NCBI GenBank assembly: GCA_965207995.1
Contig: CBDBNG010000001.1
Location: 248,001-312,000 of the forward strand
Length of the DNA: 64,000 nucleotides
Direction: 5' to 3'
From: DAOUKH01 sp965207995
GTDB lineage: Bacteria > Chloroflexota > Dehalococcoidia > SHYB01
A model generated the notes under the pieces. That model had not been told where the DNA came from and ran no database searches. It saw only the letters and a list, made by a program, of their open reading frames with translations. How positions within the stretch are numbered: the first letter of the stretch is position 1; every line of letters begins with the position of its first letter. A program made the position numbers and the translations under genes. This document shows positions 1 to 8,081 of the stretch, piece by piece.

Positions 1-179
1 CCGGGGACGCGCGTGGCGCAGAGACCGTCGACGTCGCCGATGCCAAGGCCGGCGTCTTCCAGGGCGGCGAAGAGGCACTCGGCCTGCACCTGGTTGGCCG
101 TCTTGCCGGGGGCGCTCCGCAGGGGATACTCGTAGGCCCCGACGATGGCGCCCTTCTTGTAGTTCGCGTACGGACTCAT
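1..179 (-). CDS. Thiolase family protein (SCP2/acetyl-CoA acetyltransferase type), N-terminal fragment
   Basis: Only the first ~59 residues are inside the window; the gene continues past the left edge. The peptide begins MSPYANYKKGAIVGAYEYPL and continues to a segment reading LEDAGLGIGDVDGLCATRVP. That is the usual start of SCP2/SCP-x type thiolases: a short strand with AIVG, then a helix ending in EDAG.....DVDGL. Family members act on acyl-CoA substrates in beta-oxidation-like degradation. The start is well fixed: an in-frame stop lies just upstream, and AAGGAAGG sits about 5 bases before the ATG, inside the end of the preceding gene. The ATG overlaps that gene's stop (ATGA), so the two are probably co-translated. 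The catalytic cysteine is beyond the window, so the family call rests on the N-terminus alone. Confidence 0.7.
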   Translation of the reverse strand, partial: MSPYANYKKGAIVGAYEYPLRSAPGKTANQVQAECLFAALEDAGLGIGDVDGLCATRVP

Positions 180-1669
180 CCGCGCCTTCCTTGGCTCTCA
201 GTTCTCGTGCACGTTTCCGAGAGTTCTCTTATGAATGACGGGTTTAGGTTGCGCACCACTGAGTCGTCTCGGGGGATGCCTCTTCTGAGTTTTTCGTAGG
301 GGATGAACCGGCAGACTTCACGCAGTGGCGTCGGCAAGTTGTCGAATGCCGGACGATTGACCTCGTCGATGACTTTCCTCCGGCGGGCATCGGGCGCAAC
401 GATGTATAGAGGGACATTAAGGTTCGGCTGCAGGGCGAGCAGGTCGGAGAATCTGAGCAGGCCGGAATACACCGATGTCGTGTGTTCGATCTCGAAAGCT
501 GCCAGGATGCTGTTCCCCTGAATCCAAAGAACATCGATCATCTCGATTGTTCGGGATGTCCTACGGTCGAATGCGAGGGGTAAGCTGGCGCGCAGCCTCG
601 GAATGTCGATGAAAGGTTTGTTGTTGAAGGACTTGCCGCGGTCATTGCTTGCCACCCACACATCACGACCCATGTCGCTACCTAGTTTCAGCAGGAGCCA
701 CTGGATCTCGGTATGGGTACCGTCGGTTGGGAGGCGCGCCGTCGTTTCATCGTCCGCTGGTGGAGTTTCGTCCTCAACGAATGGTGGCAATTCGTGCTGG
801 TCCTGGGACGTGTCCTCGTGATGCTGCACACCAGTCGACTCCGGCTTGTCCGACTGGCGCACATTTAGCGTCGGCGGTTTGATTTCAAAGGGCTGAAGAC
901 GCTTGACCATCGCTTTCGACGGGTTTGCGCTGCTGTACCAGCCGTCGACTTTCCAAGACCTGCTCTCTAGCCACGGTGTCTCCTCGGAAACGATTTGGAC
1001 CAGTGTCTCGTGAGGGATCCGGTAAGTGATCCCTTTGACCGGGAACTCCAGACACAAACCCTTGTCTATCCACCTTCTGCGTATCGTTACTCTGGTGATG
1101 CGCTTTATCTCGGCGCATGGCGCCACTGGGTTCGGGTTCGGCTCTGGCGAAGGATCGTGTGGCTTCACCGCTGCTTCGGGCGTAGCCAGGTGAGCGTCGG
1201 CTTGCCCTGTGTCTAGCACGTCCTTGTAGATAGCCTCTACTTCTTTGGCTTCAGCAAGCTTGGCAGCTTTCAGGACCCGGATCATGTTGTAGAGGTCATT
1301 AGCGACATCGTCGGCGGACATGTCGCCGCTGGACGGATGTGCCCACGAATTGCGCGCCACCGACACCTGCGCGAGCCATGAACGAGTCCGCTTGTAGTCG
1401 TGGAAGTCCCTGAACACACGATCGAAGTGCCTCGTGACCACCTGCTCGATCTCGCCGACGCCGATCAGCTCCGCCTTGTCGATGTCCGGGTTCCTAAGGA
1501 GTTCGTTGTTGAGGCTGTCTCGCTGCCTCGGATGGAGCACGTCGAGCACGCCGGTCTTCCACCAATTGTTGGGGAATGCTGCGATGAGGCGCTCTTTCAC
1601 CAACCGGCGCATACCGTCGGTGTAGAGCTTGAGGCCCTGCCCCAACGCGCTGTGATTGCTCTGCGGCAT
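176..1669 (-). CDS. HEPN (Swt1-like) plus PD-(D/E)xK-like nuclease fusion protein
   Basis: A 497-residue protein with two recognisable parts. Residues ~5-145 form a helical domain like the Swt1-type HEPN fold: it opens SALGQGLKLYTDGMRRLVKE and carries RNSWAH (R106, H111), matching the HEPN RNase R-x4-6-H signature. Residues ~320-440 look like a restriction-type nuclease core: E321, then IDVLW (D379) and FEIEHT (E393, E395). A Pro/Asp/Glu-rich linker lies at ~270-315, and ~195-265 is an uncharacterised basic middle region. HEPN domains are usually RNases in toxin or phage-defence proteins. The nuclease assignment is pattern-based. A possible -10 (TATACT on the minus strand, 1708-1703) lies just upstream, so it may have its own promoter. 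Its stop overlaps the next gene's ATG. Its G+C looks lower than that of its neighbours, consistent with transfer. Confidence 0.65.
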   Translation of the reverse strand: MPQSNHSALGQGLKLYTDGMRRLVKERLIAAFPNNWWKTGVLDVLHPRQRDSLNNELLRNPDIDKAELIGVGEIEQVVTRHFDRVFRDFHDYKRTRSWLAQVSVARNSWAHPSSGDMSADDVANDLYNMIRVLKAAKLAEAKEVEAIYKDVLDTGQADAHLATPEAAVKPHDPSPEPNPNPVAPCAEIKRITRVTIRRRWIDKGLCLEFPVKGITYRIPHETLVQIVSEETPWLESRSWKVDGWYSSANPSKAMVKRLQPFEIKPPTLNVRQSDKPESTGVQHHEDTSQDQHELPPFVEDETPPADDETTARLPTDGTHTEIQWLLLKLGSDMGRDVWVASNDRGKSFNNKPFIDIPRLRASLPLAFDRRTSRTIEMIDVLWIQGNSILAAFEIEHTTSVYSGLLRFSDLLALQPNLNVPLYIVAPDARRRKVIDEVNRPAFDNLPTPLREVCRFIPYEKLRRGIPRDDSVVRNLNPSFIRELSETCTRTESQGRRG

Positions 1670-1710
1670 CGCTGCTGCGCCTCCAGATCGCGGCCTTCAC
1701 GGAGTATAGC

Positions 1711-3159
1711 CTAGCCCCCGACGGCGATGGCGCGGCGGGTTTGGTGGTAGCCTACGGCGTTTTGGATAGCCTTCGCAGCCCTGTGGTAGCTGGGAAAGCA
1801 GGGGATGCCGGCATCGCGGAGCTCCCGTTCGGTCTCGCGCAAGATTTCGGCGTGCTCGTAGGGCAGCAGCGAGTAGGGAATGGCAACGGCGGGCTTGCGC
1901 CCGCGCCCGAAGGTGCGCTTGATTGAGCGGACGTGGGCCGCTCGAATGCCTTGGTGACGTTCCTCGTTGGAGAGAATGCCGATCTGCATTCCGATGAGGT
2001 CGATGCCGGGGTCGGCCTCCAGGATGTCGAGGGTGCGGTCGATGTCGGCGATGTTCATGCCGAGGTCGATGGGGTTGGCGGCGAAGGCGCCGACAAGCTT
2101 GAAGTAGGCGCCAAGCGCCTCCTTCGACGCGTCGGAGAGCGGCGGCACGCGGAGCCCGTGCTCGGCGAAGGCGTCGGCGATGGCCACCGACTGCCCGCCC
2201 TGTCCGCCGATAAGTCCGCAGCCGGGGCCGCGGAGCTCGGGCAGCTTCATGATCACCTGCAGCGTGTCGAGGGCCTCCTCGATCGACGTCACGAGGACCG
2301 CGCCGGTCTGACGGGCGGCCGCCCGCCACAACGCCATCGACTCCGCCAGCGCCGCGGTGTGCGACGCCGCGGCCCGGCGTCCGTCCTCGGTGCGGCCGCC
2401 CTTCCAGATGATGACCGGCTTGCGGGCGGCGACCTCGCGCAGCACGCGGAGGAAGCGGCGCCCGTCTTTCACGCTCTCGACGTAGAGGACGATGGCGCGC
2501 GTCTGGGGGTCTTGGCCGAGATACTCCAGATAGTCGGTGCTTTCCTGCACCACGCCGTTGCCAAAGCTGATCATCTTGCTGAGAGGGAGGCCGTTGTCGG
2601 GCGCGGCGATGGAGAAGAAGTTGCCGTGCGAGCCGCTCTGGCTGGCGAAGCCGACGTAGCCGCCGTCGTAGACCGGCTGGAAGGGGAGATAGCAGAGGCC
2701 GCGGCCGGGGTTGTGCAGTCCCATGCAGTTGGGCCCCAGCATGACGAGGGAGGCGTCGCGGGCGATGCGCTCGATCTCGGCCTGCGCCTCGACGCCGTCC
2801 GCCCCGCCCGTCTCCGCGTAGCCGGCGGTGTACATGCAGACCCCGCCGACGCCGGCCTCGGCGCACTCGCGCAGCCCGTCGGCGGCGTACTTGCGGGAGA
2901 GGGCGACGATGACGTAGTCGACCGGGCCCCCGATGGCGTCGAGCGTGGGGTAGCAGTCGAAGCCCATCTCCCTGAGCCGTCCGGCCTCGTCGGGGTCGGG
3001 CTGGACGGCGTAGAGCGGGCCTTTGAAGCGGCGCAGCGCGGGAAGGAACATGTGCGCGCGGGAGGTGCGCTCGCCGAGCACGGCCACGGTCTTGGGGCTG
3101 AGCGCCCGGTCCATGGCGGCGAAGTCGATGGACACGGGAGGACCTAGGGGGCCAGTCAC
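1711..3159 (-). CDS. NDP-forming acyl-CoA synthetase alpha-like protein (CoA-binding domain)
   Basis: 482 residues matching the alpha subunit of NDP-forming acyl-CoA synthetases. Residues ~15-145 are a CoA-binding Rossmann domain (SPKTVAVLGE near the start, LGPNCMGLHNPG near the end). Two succinyl-CoA-synthetase-like flavodoxin domains follow. FASQSGSHGNFF and AASHTAALA are both visible; the His of SHTAALA is the position phosphorylated in this family. No ATP-grasp (beta) domain is attached and none is encoded beside it, so either a distant gene supplies it or the protein has another CoA-ligase-related role. It starts 3 bases after the lepB stop on the same strand, so the two are probably co-transcribed. 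The substrate acid cannot be read from sequence. Confidence 0.75.
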   Translation of the reverse strand: MTGPLGPPVSIDFAAMDRALSPKTVAVLGERTSRAHMFLPALRRFKGPLYAVQPDPDEAGRLREMGFDCYPTLDAIGGPVDYVIVALSRKYAADGLRECAEAGVGGVCMYTAGYAETGGADGVEAQAEIERIARDASLVMLGPNCMGLHNPGRGLCYLPFQPVYDGGYVGFASQSGSHGNFFSIAAPDNGLPLSKMISFGNGVVQESTDYLEYLGQDPQTRAIVLYVESVKDGRRFLRVLREVAARKPVIIWKGGRTEDGRRAAASHTAALAESMALWRAAARQTGAVLVTSIEEALDTLQVIMKLPELRGPGCGLIGGQGGQSVAIADAFAEHGLRVPPLSDASKEALGAYFKLVGAFAANPIDLGMNIADIDRTLDILEADPGIDLIGMQIGILSNEERHQGIRAAHVRSIKRTFGRGRKPAVAIPYSLLPYEHAEILRETERELRDAGIPCFPSYHRAAKAIQNAVGYHQTRRAIAVGG

Positions 3160-3162
3160 GGT

Positions 3163-3945
3163 TTAGGGGATGGGATCGTGCGAGGTGACAATGCCTACCT
3201 CGTCGAACGGGAAGTACGAGAACCAGGCCTTGCCGATGATGTTCCCTCGGGGGAGCATGCCCCAGGCCCGGGAGTCGTAGCTGCCTACCCGTTCGTCCCC
3301 GAAGACGAAGTAGTGGCCGGCCTGGATGTACGTGGAGGGTACGCCTCGGTTTCCGAGACGCGGCAGGTAGAACTCGTCGAGCCGGACGCCGTCGATGAAC
3401 ACCGAGCCGGGCTGGGCTCCTCGGCAGAGGTCGCTCGCCGCGTTGCCTTGCCCGCAGACCTCGATCGTCTCCTCGGGCATGCCGATGACTCGCTTGATGA
3501 AATTCCGTCCGGGATCGGCGTCGCGCTTGAACACCACGACCTCGCCGCGCTGCGGCTCGCCGAAGGGCTCGACATAACCGTCCTTGTCCCGGTCCAGGAA
3601 GAACAACCAATCGGAGATGGGCGTGAAGTCGAACCTTCGGTACGCGGCCTTGTTGACGATGATGAACTGTCCGTTTTCGACGTTCGGGCTCATGCTCGTT
3701 CCTTCCACCTGATAGTTCTGGAAGGAGGTGTAGATGAGCACGAAAACGATGGCCGCGAGCAGCAGCGTGAGGAGCACGCTTTGTATAGCACGTTTCCGGT
3801 CAGTGCCGGCGGCCTCGGCGGTGCCGCCGTCGGAGCTGCTCTCTTCAGAACTGCCCTCTTCGGGGACGCCGGAGGCCTGGTCGTCCGCAGCCTCTGGCCC
3901 TTCGGGCGCCTCTGGCTCGTTGGAGGGCTCGTCCATGTCGTACAT
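3163..3945 (-). CDS. lepB: Signal peptidase I
   Basis: A membrane serine protease that removes signal peptides from exported proteins. An acidic, disordered cytoplasmic tail (~50 residues) precedes one membrane helix (~54-72). The catalytic serine lies in EGTSMSPN (S84) and the general-base lysine in FIKRVIGMPEE (K151). The conserved late box reads GDERVGSYDSRAWG, where many relatives have GDNR.NSxDSR. The length is normal for a Gram-positive-like single-span enzyme. The upstream ATG at 3945 lies inside a TATAAT sequence. The second ATG (3936), exactly 7 bases after that -10, is the more likely start and would give a leaderless mRNA and 257 residues. Confidence 0.92.
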   Translation of the reverse strand: MYDMDEPSNEPEAPEGPEAADDQASGVPEEGSSEESSSDGGTAEAAGTDRKRAIQSVLLTLLLAAIVFVLIYTSFQNYQVEGTSMSPNVENGQFIIVNKAAYRRFDFTPISDWLFFLDRDKDGYVEPFGEPQRGEVVVFKRDADPGRNFIKRVIGMPEETIEVCGQGNAASDLCRGAQPGSVFIDGVRLDEFYLPRLGNRGVPSTYIQAGHYFVFGDERVGSYDSRAWGMLPRGNIIGKAWFSYFPFDEVGIVTSHDPIP

Positions 3946-3949
3946 TATA
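3944..3949 (-). promoter_or_regulatory. -10 element (TATAAT) for lepB, probably leaderless
   Basis: A perfect TATAAT on the minus strand ends one base into the first possible lepB codon. The next in-frame ATG (3936-3934) begins 7 bases after it, which is where transcription would start. No clear -35 is seen at 16-18 bases. Confidence 0.45.
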
Positions 3950-4036
3950 GGGTAAGCCGGAACCGCGGCGGCGCCGACCCGGCCTCTAACCGACGTTCAC
4001 GACGTCTTCTCCCAATGGACTCTCTGCCGGTCTTCA

Positions 4037-4615
4037 ATGGATGACGAGAAGCTCATCGCGCTGAGCCGCGAGGGCGACCTCGACGCCTTCAACCAGCTCG
4101 TCGGGCGCTACCAGAGCCGGGTCTACCGGCTCGCGTACCGTATGGTGGGCCCCGCTTCCGCGGACGACGCCGCCCAGGACGCCTTCATCAGCGCGTTCAA
4201 GAGCATCCGGTCGTTTCGCGGCGGGAACTTCCGTTCCTGGCTGCTCCGTATCACGGCGAACGTCTGCCGCGACCAGCTCCGGGCCACGAAACGAAAGGCC
4301 GGGGCATCGCTCGAGTCCATGCTCGAAGCGGGCGCCTGGGAGCCGGCCAGCCCCGGACGCTCGCCGGAAGAAGCCGCGTCCGACGCCGAGCTGAACGCCG
4401 CCATCATGACGGCGGTGGCGGCCCTGCCGCCCGACCAGCGGGCGGTGCTGGTATTGGTCGACATCGAAGGCTATTCCTATGAAGAGACGGCGGACGCAGT
4501 GGCGTCGTCGCTGGGGACGGTGAAGTCGCGGCTCAGCCGGGCGCGAGAGAAAGTTCGCGACGCATTTCGGGCCAGTCCGGAACTCTTGCCGGCCCAGTAT
4601 CGTCTGAATGAGTGA
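4037..4615 (+). CDS. RNA polymerase ECF-type sigma-70 factor
   Basis: A 192-residue ECF sigma factor. Region 2 covers ~10-80: FNQLVGRYQSRVYRLAYRMV, then DDAAQDAFISAFKSIRSFRG and FRSWLLRITANVCRD, the usual core-binding and -10 recognition segments. Region 4 covers ~125-180: LPPDQRAVLVLVDIEGYSYEETADAV followed by GTVKSRLSRAREKVRD, the HTH that reads the -35. It is transcribed divergently from lepB. Its last 8 bases overlap the next gene, which encodes an anti-sigma-like membrane protein, the normal arrangement for an ECF switch. The regulon is unknown; the SIMPL lipoprotein gene downstream is a plausible envelope-stress target. Confidence 0.92.
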   Translation: MDDEKLIALSREGDLDAFNQLVGRYQSRVYRLAYRMVGPASADDAAQDAFISAFKSIRSFRGGNFRSWLLRITANVCRDQLRATKRKAGASLESMLEAGAWEPASPGRSPEEAASDAELNAAIMTAVAALPPDQRAVLVLVDIEGYSYEETADAVASSLGTVKSRLSRAREKVRDAFRASPELLPAQYRLNE

Positions 4616-6047
4616 GGGTGGAAGCGTGATCAGAGTCATACTTCGGCTGTTCACACCGCGGCGTCGGCGCTGGCGGGAGCTGTTCTCGCTCGCAATCGAC
4701 GAGCGGCTCTCCGAGGCAGAAGCGGCGGAGCTGCAACGCATCCTCGACCGGTGGCCGGGGGCACGGAGGGAGCTTGACGCCATGCGCGAGGCCGTGACCG
4801 CCCTCCGCGCCGCGCCGCAAGTCGAGCCGCGCCGCAGCTTCCGGCTCACGCCGGAAATGGTCGAGGATGCCGCACCCGAGCCGGTGCGGCGCCTCCCGGC
4901 GTTCGTCCCAGCGGTGGCCGGCGCGGCGGCGCTGCTCGTCTTTGCCATCATCGGAGGCACGTTGGGCCTCTTCGACGGCGGCCCGGCCGGTGACGAGCCC
5001 CCGCAGTTCGCCCCCGCCCCGCCGATCACCGCTGCCCCCGCTGGCCCCGCCGGGCCGGCGTTCACGCCCACGCCGGCGCCCGCGGCAACGTCCACGCCGG
5101 TACCGGCACCCACGTCGGCACCGGCTGCGACACCCACGTCGGCGCCGGCTGCCATGGAGTCCGACGCCGCGGCGATGCGGGAACCCACGCCGGCCCCCGC
5201 CTTTGAAGCGACTGCGATGCCGCCGCCTCCGACGGCGATGCCCGCAGCCACGGCCACACCGGAGGCCATGATGGTGGTCGTTACCGCAACGCCGGCTCCG
5301 GCTGCCACCAGCACCCCACAAGCGGAGCCCACCGCGACGCCGGCGCCGATGCTGATTGTGTCCGAGCCCACTGCGACGCCCATGGTGGCAATGAGCGCCG
5401 GCGACACACCAGTCTCCGAAGCCGTGTCGGCTTCGAAAATCGATCCGACGGAGGTTGCCAAGGCGGTCGCCGACGGTGCTCCCACTTCCACTCAAGCGCC
5501 TACGGTGACTCCGGCACCCACCGCGACCTCAGCACCTACTGCCACCATTGCCCCGACGGCAACGCCGGCCCCCATGCCAACCCCGATGATAGCCGCGACG
5601 CCAGCGCCGACGGCGGCCGGAGTAGCGGCGACGCTGAACCCCGGCGCGGCTGAGGGGAACGTCGCTGAACTGGAAGCCGTCCTCCGCGAATACGTCGACG
5701 ACGACCGGGCCGCGTTGCGTGGCCCACAAGGCCCCCCTGGCCGGACCGGTACGGAAGGCGCGGATGGCGGGGACGGGGTAGCAGGTCCAGCCGGTCCGCG
5801 GGGAGCGAGTGGCGGACAGGGTTCGCAGGAGCCAGAGCCTTCACCGGGCGCCGACGGCGTCGCCGGACCTCGGGGAGTGTCTGACACGCCTGTTCCCCAA
5901 GGCATTCAAGGGCCGAAAGGCGCCCAACACCCGCCGCCCCCATCGAAATCGGACGGCGGCTTCCCCTGGCTGCCCCTGCAAATCGCGGCGGCGGTGCTGC
6001 TCGCTGCCATCCTGGCGTTCGGGGCATGGTCGTACCTGTGGAAATGA
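4608..6047 (+). CDS. Anti-sigma-like membrane protein with TP-rich and collagen-like external region
   Basis: 479 residues. Residues ~1-75 resemble the helical anti-sigma domain (LSEAEAAELQRILDRWPGAR, then RELDAMREAV) but lack the His/Cys zinc ligands of ZAS anti-sigma factors. A membrane helix lies near 100-125 (VAGAAALLVFAIIGGTLGLF). Next is ~200 residues of low complexity rich in Thr, Pro and Ala (TATPAP-type). A Gly-X-Y stretch near 365-440 includes GPQGPPGRTG and GPAGPRGASGGQGSQ, as in collagen-like proteins. A second membrane helix closes the protein (IAAAVLLAAILAFGAWSYLW). It overlaps the ECF gene by 8 bases and is surely co-expressed. Inferred topology: cytoplasmic sigma-binding head, long extracellular loop, C-terminal anchor. 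A signal-sensing role for the loop is inference. Confidence 0.75.
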   Translation: MSEGGSVIRVILRLFTPRRRRWRELFSLAIDERLSEAEAAELQRILDRWPGARRELDAMREAVTALRAAPQVEPRRSFRLTPEMVEDAAPEPVRRLPAFVPAVAGAAALLVFAIIGGTLGLFDGGPAGDEPPQFAPAPPITAAPAGPAGPAFTPTPAPAATSTPVPAPTSAPAATPTSAPAAMESDAAAMREPTPAPAFEATAMPPPPTAMPAATATPEAMMVVVTATPAPAATSTPQAEPTATPAPMLIVSEPTATPMVAMSAGDTPVSEAVSASKIDPTEVAKAVADGAPTSTQAPTVTPAPTATSAPTATIAPTATPAPMPTPMIAATPAPTAAGVAATLNPGAAEGNVAELEAVLREYVDDDRAALRGPQGPPGRTGTEGADGGDGVAGPAGPRGASGGQGSQEPEPSPGADGVAGPRGVSDTPVPQGIQGPKGAQHPPPPSKSDGGFPWLPLQIAAAVLLAAILAFGAWSYLWK

Positions 6048-6108
6048 GTGGCGTTACTGAAGAAGAAAGGAAGTTCGCGCAAGCGACGCGACATAAAGGA
6101 GGATGACG

Positions 6109-6909
6109 ATGTCTTTGCTACGAGGATGGAAGCGCAGCGGGCTGATGATCTTGGCGATGCTTGGTGCAGCCGCGCTGGTCGCCGCCGCCTGCACCGCAGA
6201 TGACTCAGACGCCCCCACAGCCGCCCCGCCGGCGCCGGTCGTCGTCCAGCAGGGCCCATCGGCAGTGCAGCAGACCGGCATCTGGGTCGACGGCGCAGGC
6301 TCCGTCACCGCCGAGCCCGACGTGGCCAACCTGAGCTTCGGCGTCGAGGCCCGCGCCGACACCGTGGCCCCCGCCCGCGCCGAGGCGGCGTCGGCGATGG
6401 ACGCGGTGATCGCCAGCCTGCGCGCCAACGGCGTCGCCGACCGGGACATCCAAACGTCGTACTTCTCGATTGAGCCAATCACGGTGTACGAGGAAGGAAA
6501 GAACGGCGAACGAACGCCGAAGATCGTCGGCTATCGGGTGGCGAACTTCGCCACGGCAACGATCCGGGAGGTCGACAACGTCGGCTCCATCATCGACGAC
6601 GCGGCGGAAGCGGGCGGCGACGCCATCCGCATCAACGGGATCGGCTTCTCGGTGGACGATCCGCGGCCCTTGGAAGTCGAGGCGCGCAAGCTCGCGCTTG
6701 AGGACGCCACCGCCAAGGCCGAGCAGATCGCGTCGGTGATGAACGTCACCCTCGGCGAGGCCATCTACGTCTCGCAGCAGGGCGGCTCGCCAGCGGTCTT
6801 CAGAGCGGCGGTCCCCGAAGCCATGTTCGCCGCCGACGCGTCGACGTCCATCAGCGCCGGGGAACAGGAGATCAGCATCTGGGTGCAGGTGGTCTTCGCC
6901 ATCGAGTAG
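6109..6909 (+). CDS. SIMPL domain (DUF541) lipoprotein
   Basis: A secreted lipoprotein: basic N-terminus, hydrophobic core and lipobox LVAAAC. The mature part (~45-265) is a SIMPL/DUF541 domain: GAGSVTAEPDVANLSFGVE near the start, LRANGVADRDIQTSYFSIEP in the middle, and a C-terminal strand ISIWVQVVFAIE. SIMPL proteins are periplasmic or extracellular and linked to envelope or oxidative stress; the biochemical activity is not settled. Two ATGs are possible. The one at 6109 is preferred because AAGGAGG (6096-6102) lies 6 bases before it, while the ATG at 6103 touches the ribosome-binding site. It lies ~60 bases after the anti-sigma gene, same strand, probably one operon. Confidence 0.85.
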   Translation: MSLLRGWKRSGLMILAMLGAAALVAAACTADDSDAPTAAPPAPVVVQQGPSAVQQTGIWVDGAGSVTAEPDVANLSFGVEARADTVAPARAEAASAMDAVIASLRANGVADRDIQTSYFSIEPITVYEEGKNGERTPKIVGYRVANFATATIREVDNVGSIIDDAAEAGGDAIRINGIGFSVDDPRPLEVEARKLALEDATAKAEQIASVMNVTLGEAIYVSQQGGSPAVFRAAVPEAMFAADASTSISAGEQEISIWVQVVFAIE

Positions 6910-6927
6910 GCGAGTGGAAGGCGTCCC

Positions 6928-8010
6928 TCAGACGCTGAACAGAACGTGCACGACGTCCCCGTCTTGGACCGGGTACGTCTTGCCCTCCGTTCGCAGGACG
7001 CCGCGGCGGCGCGCCTCGGCCATCGACCCCGCGTCGACCAGGTCGTCGTAGCGCACGACCTCGGCCCGGATGAAGCCGCGTTCGAGATCTGAATGGATCT
7101 TGCCGGCGGCGCGGACGGCGGGGGTGTCCGCCGGAACGGGCCACGCCCGCACCTCGTCGTCGCCGACCGTCAGAAAGGAGACCAGCCCGAGGAGGTCGTA
7201 GGAGCAGCGGATGCCACGGGCGAGGCCCGATTCGCCCGCACCGAGCGACGCACGGAATTCGGCCTCCTCGCCGGAGCTCATGAGGGCTAGGTCGGCCTCG
7301 AGTCCCGCCGCGAGCACGAAGCCCGCTGAGTTCGGCCGGTCAACGTGCGCCGCGAGCTCCGCTTCCAAGTTCGCCGCCTCGCCCAAACGGCCCTCGTCGA
7401 TGTTCAGCGCATGCAGGACCGGCTTGGCGGTGAGGAACTGAAAGTTCGCCATCCACCGCTCCTGCTCGTCCGTCGTCTCCTGGGCGCGCAAGGGTTCGCC
7501 GGCCTCGAGAGCCTCCTTGACACCGTCGAGCCACTGGCGCTCCCTCCGGGCCGCCTCCCGTATCTGCGGCTTGTCCGACTTCGCGTCCGACTCCAGCCGA
7601 GCGGCGCGCCGCTCGAGGATCGCGAGGTCGGAGAAGGCGAGCTCAAGCTCCATTGCCTCGATGTCGCGGAAGGGGTCGACGCTGCCCTCGGGGTGGGCCA
7701 CGGCCGGGTTGTCGAAGGCGCGCGCGACGTTGAGGAGCGCGTCCACGTTTTGAAGGCGATTGAGCTGCTCGCCCTCGATGCCGCGCCGCTGGGCGCCCTC
7801 GGGCAGGCCGGGGAAGTCGACGTAGGACACCTCGGCATAGACGACGCGCTTGGGCGCGAACGTCTCGGCGAGGCGGTCGAGCCGGGCGTCGGGCACACGG
7901 GCGACGCCGAGGTTGGCCTTGCCGCTTCCCGGCGCCGGCGCGACTCCTGTGAGCGCGGTGAAGGCGGCGGTCTTGCCGCTCCGGGGGAGCCCGATGATGC
8001 CGATTTCCAT
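6928..8010 (-). CDS. ychF: YchF/Obg-family translation-associated GTPase/ATPase
   Basis: 360 residues, the normal length for YchF. The P-loop near the start is GLPRSGKT instead of the usual GLPNVGKS. DFPGL gives the DxxG motif, and NIDE supplies the NxxE motif that distinguishes ATP-preferring YchF from true GTPases. A coiled-coil middle (~130-200) and a C-terminal TGS domain (GKIHSDLERGFIRAEVV, then YPVQDGDVVHVLFSV) complete the family architecture. YchF binds ribosomes and affects stress responses. The start at 8010 begins the conserved MEIGIIGLPRSGKT; the longer in-frame ORF runs through a terminator and the peroxiredoxin gene and is not real. It is convergent with the SIMPL gene, 18 bases apart. 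Confidence 0.9.
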   Translation of the reverse strand: MEIGIIGLPRSGKTAAFTALTGVAPAPGSGKANLGVARVPDARLDRLAETFAPKRVVYAEVSYVDFPGLPEGAQRRGIEGEQLNRLQNVDALLNVARAFDNPAVAHPEGSVDPFRDIEAMELELAFSDLAILERRAARLESDAKSDKPQIREAARRERQWLDGVKEALEAGEPLRAQETTDEQERWMANFQFLTAKPVLHALNIDEGRLGEAANLEAELAAHVDRPNSAGFVLAAGLEADLALMSSGEEAEFRASLGAGESGLARGIRCSYDLLGLVSFLTVGDDEVRAWPVPADTPAVRAAGKIHSDLERGFIRAEVVRYDDLVDAGSMAEARRRGVLRTEGKTYPVQDGDVVHVLFSV

Positions 8011-8023
8011 GCCGGTGCGTTCC

Positions 8024-8055
8024 AAAAAGAGGGGCGGTTCCGAGACCGCCCCTCT
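8024..8055 (-). terminator. Rho-independent terminator after the peroxiredoxin gene
   Basis: On the minus strand an 11-base perfect stem (AGAGGGGCGGT with its complement) closes a 6-base loop and is followed by five T. It sits 27 bases after the peroxiredoxin stop and just before ychF, separating the two transcripts. Confidence 0.85.
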
Positions 8056-8081
8056 CTTGCCGTCGCTGTCGGTTCCGCTGC

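Noticed and set aside
1697..3610. Long minus-strand ORF (637 codons) across lepB and the acyl-CoA synthetase gene
   Set aside because: Arg/Pro/Ala-rich shadow in a different frame of two well-recognised genes; high GC removes stop codons in such frames.
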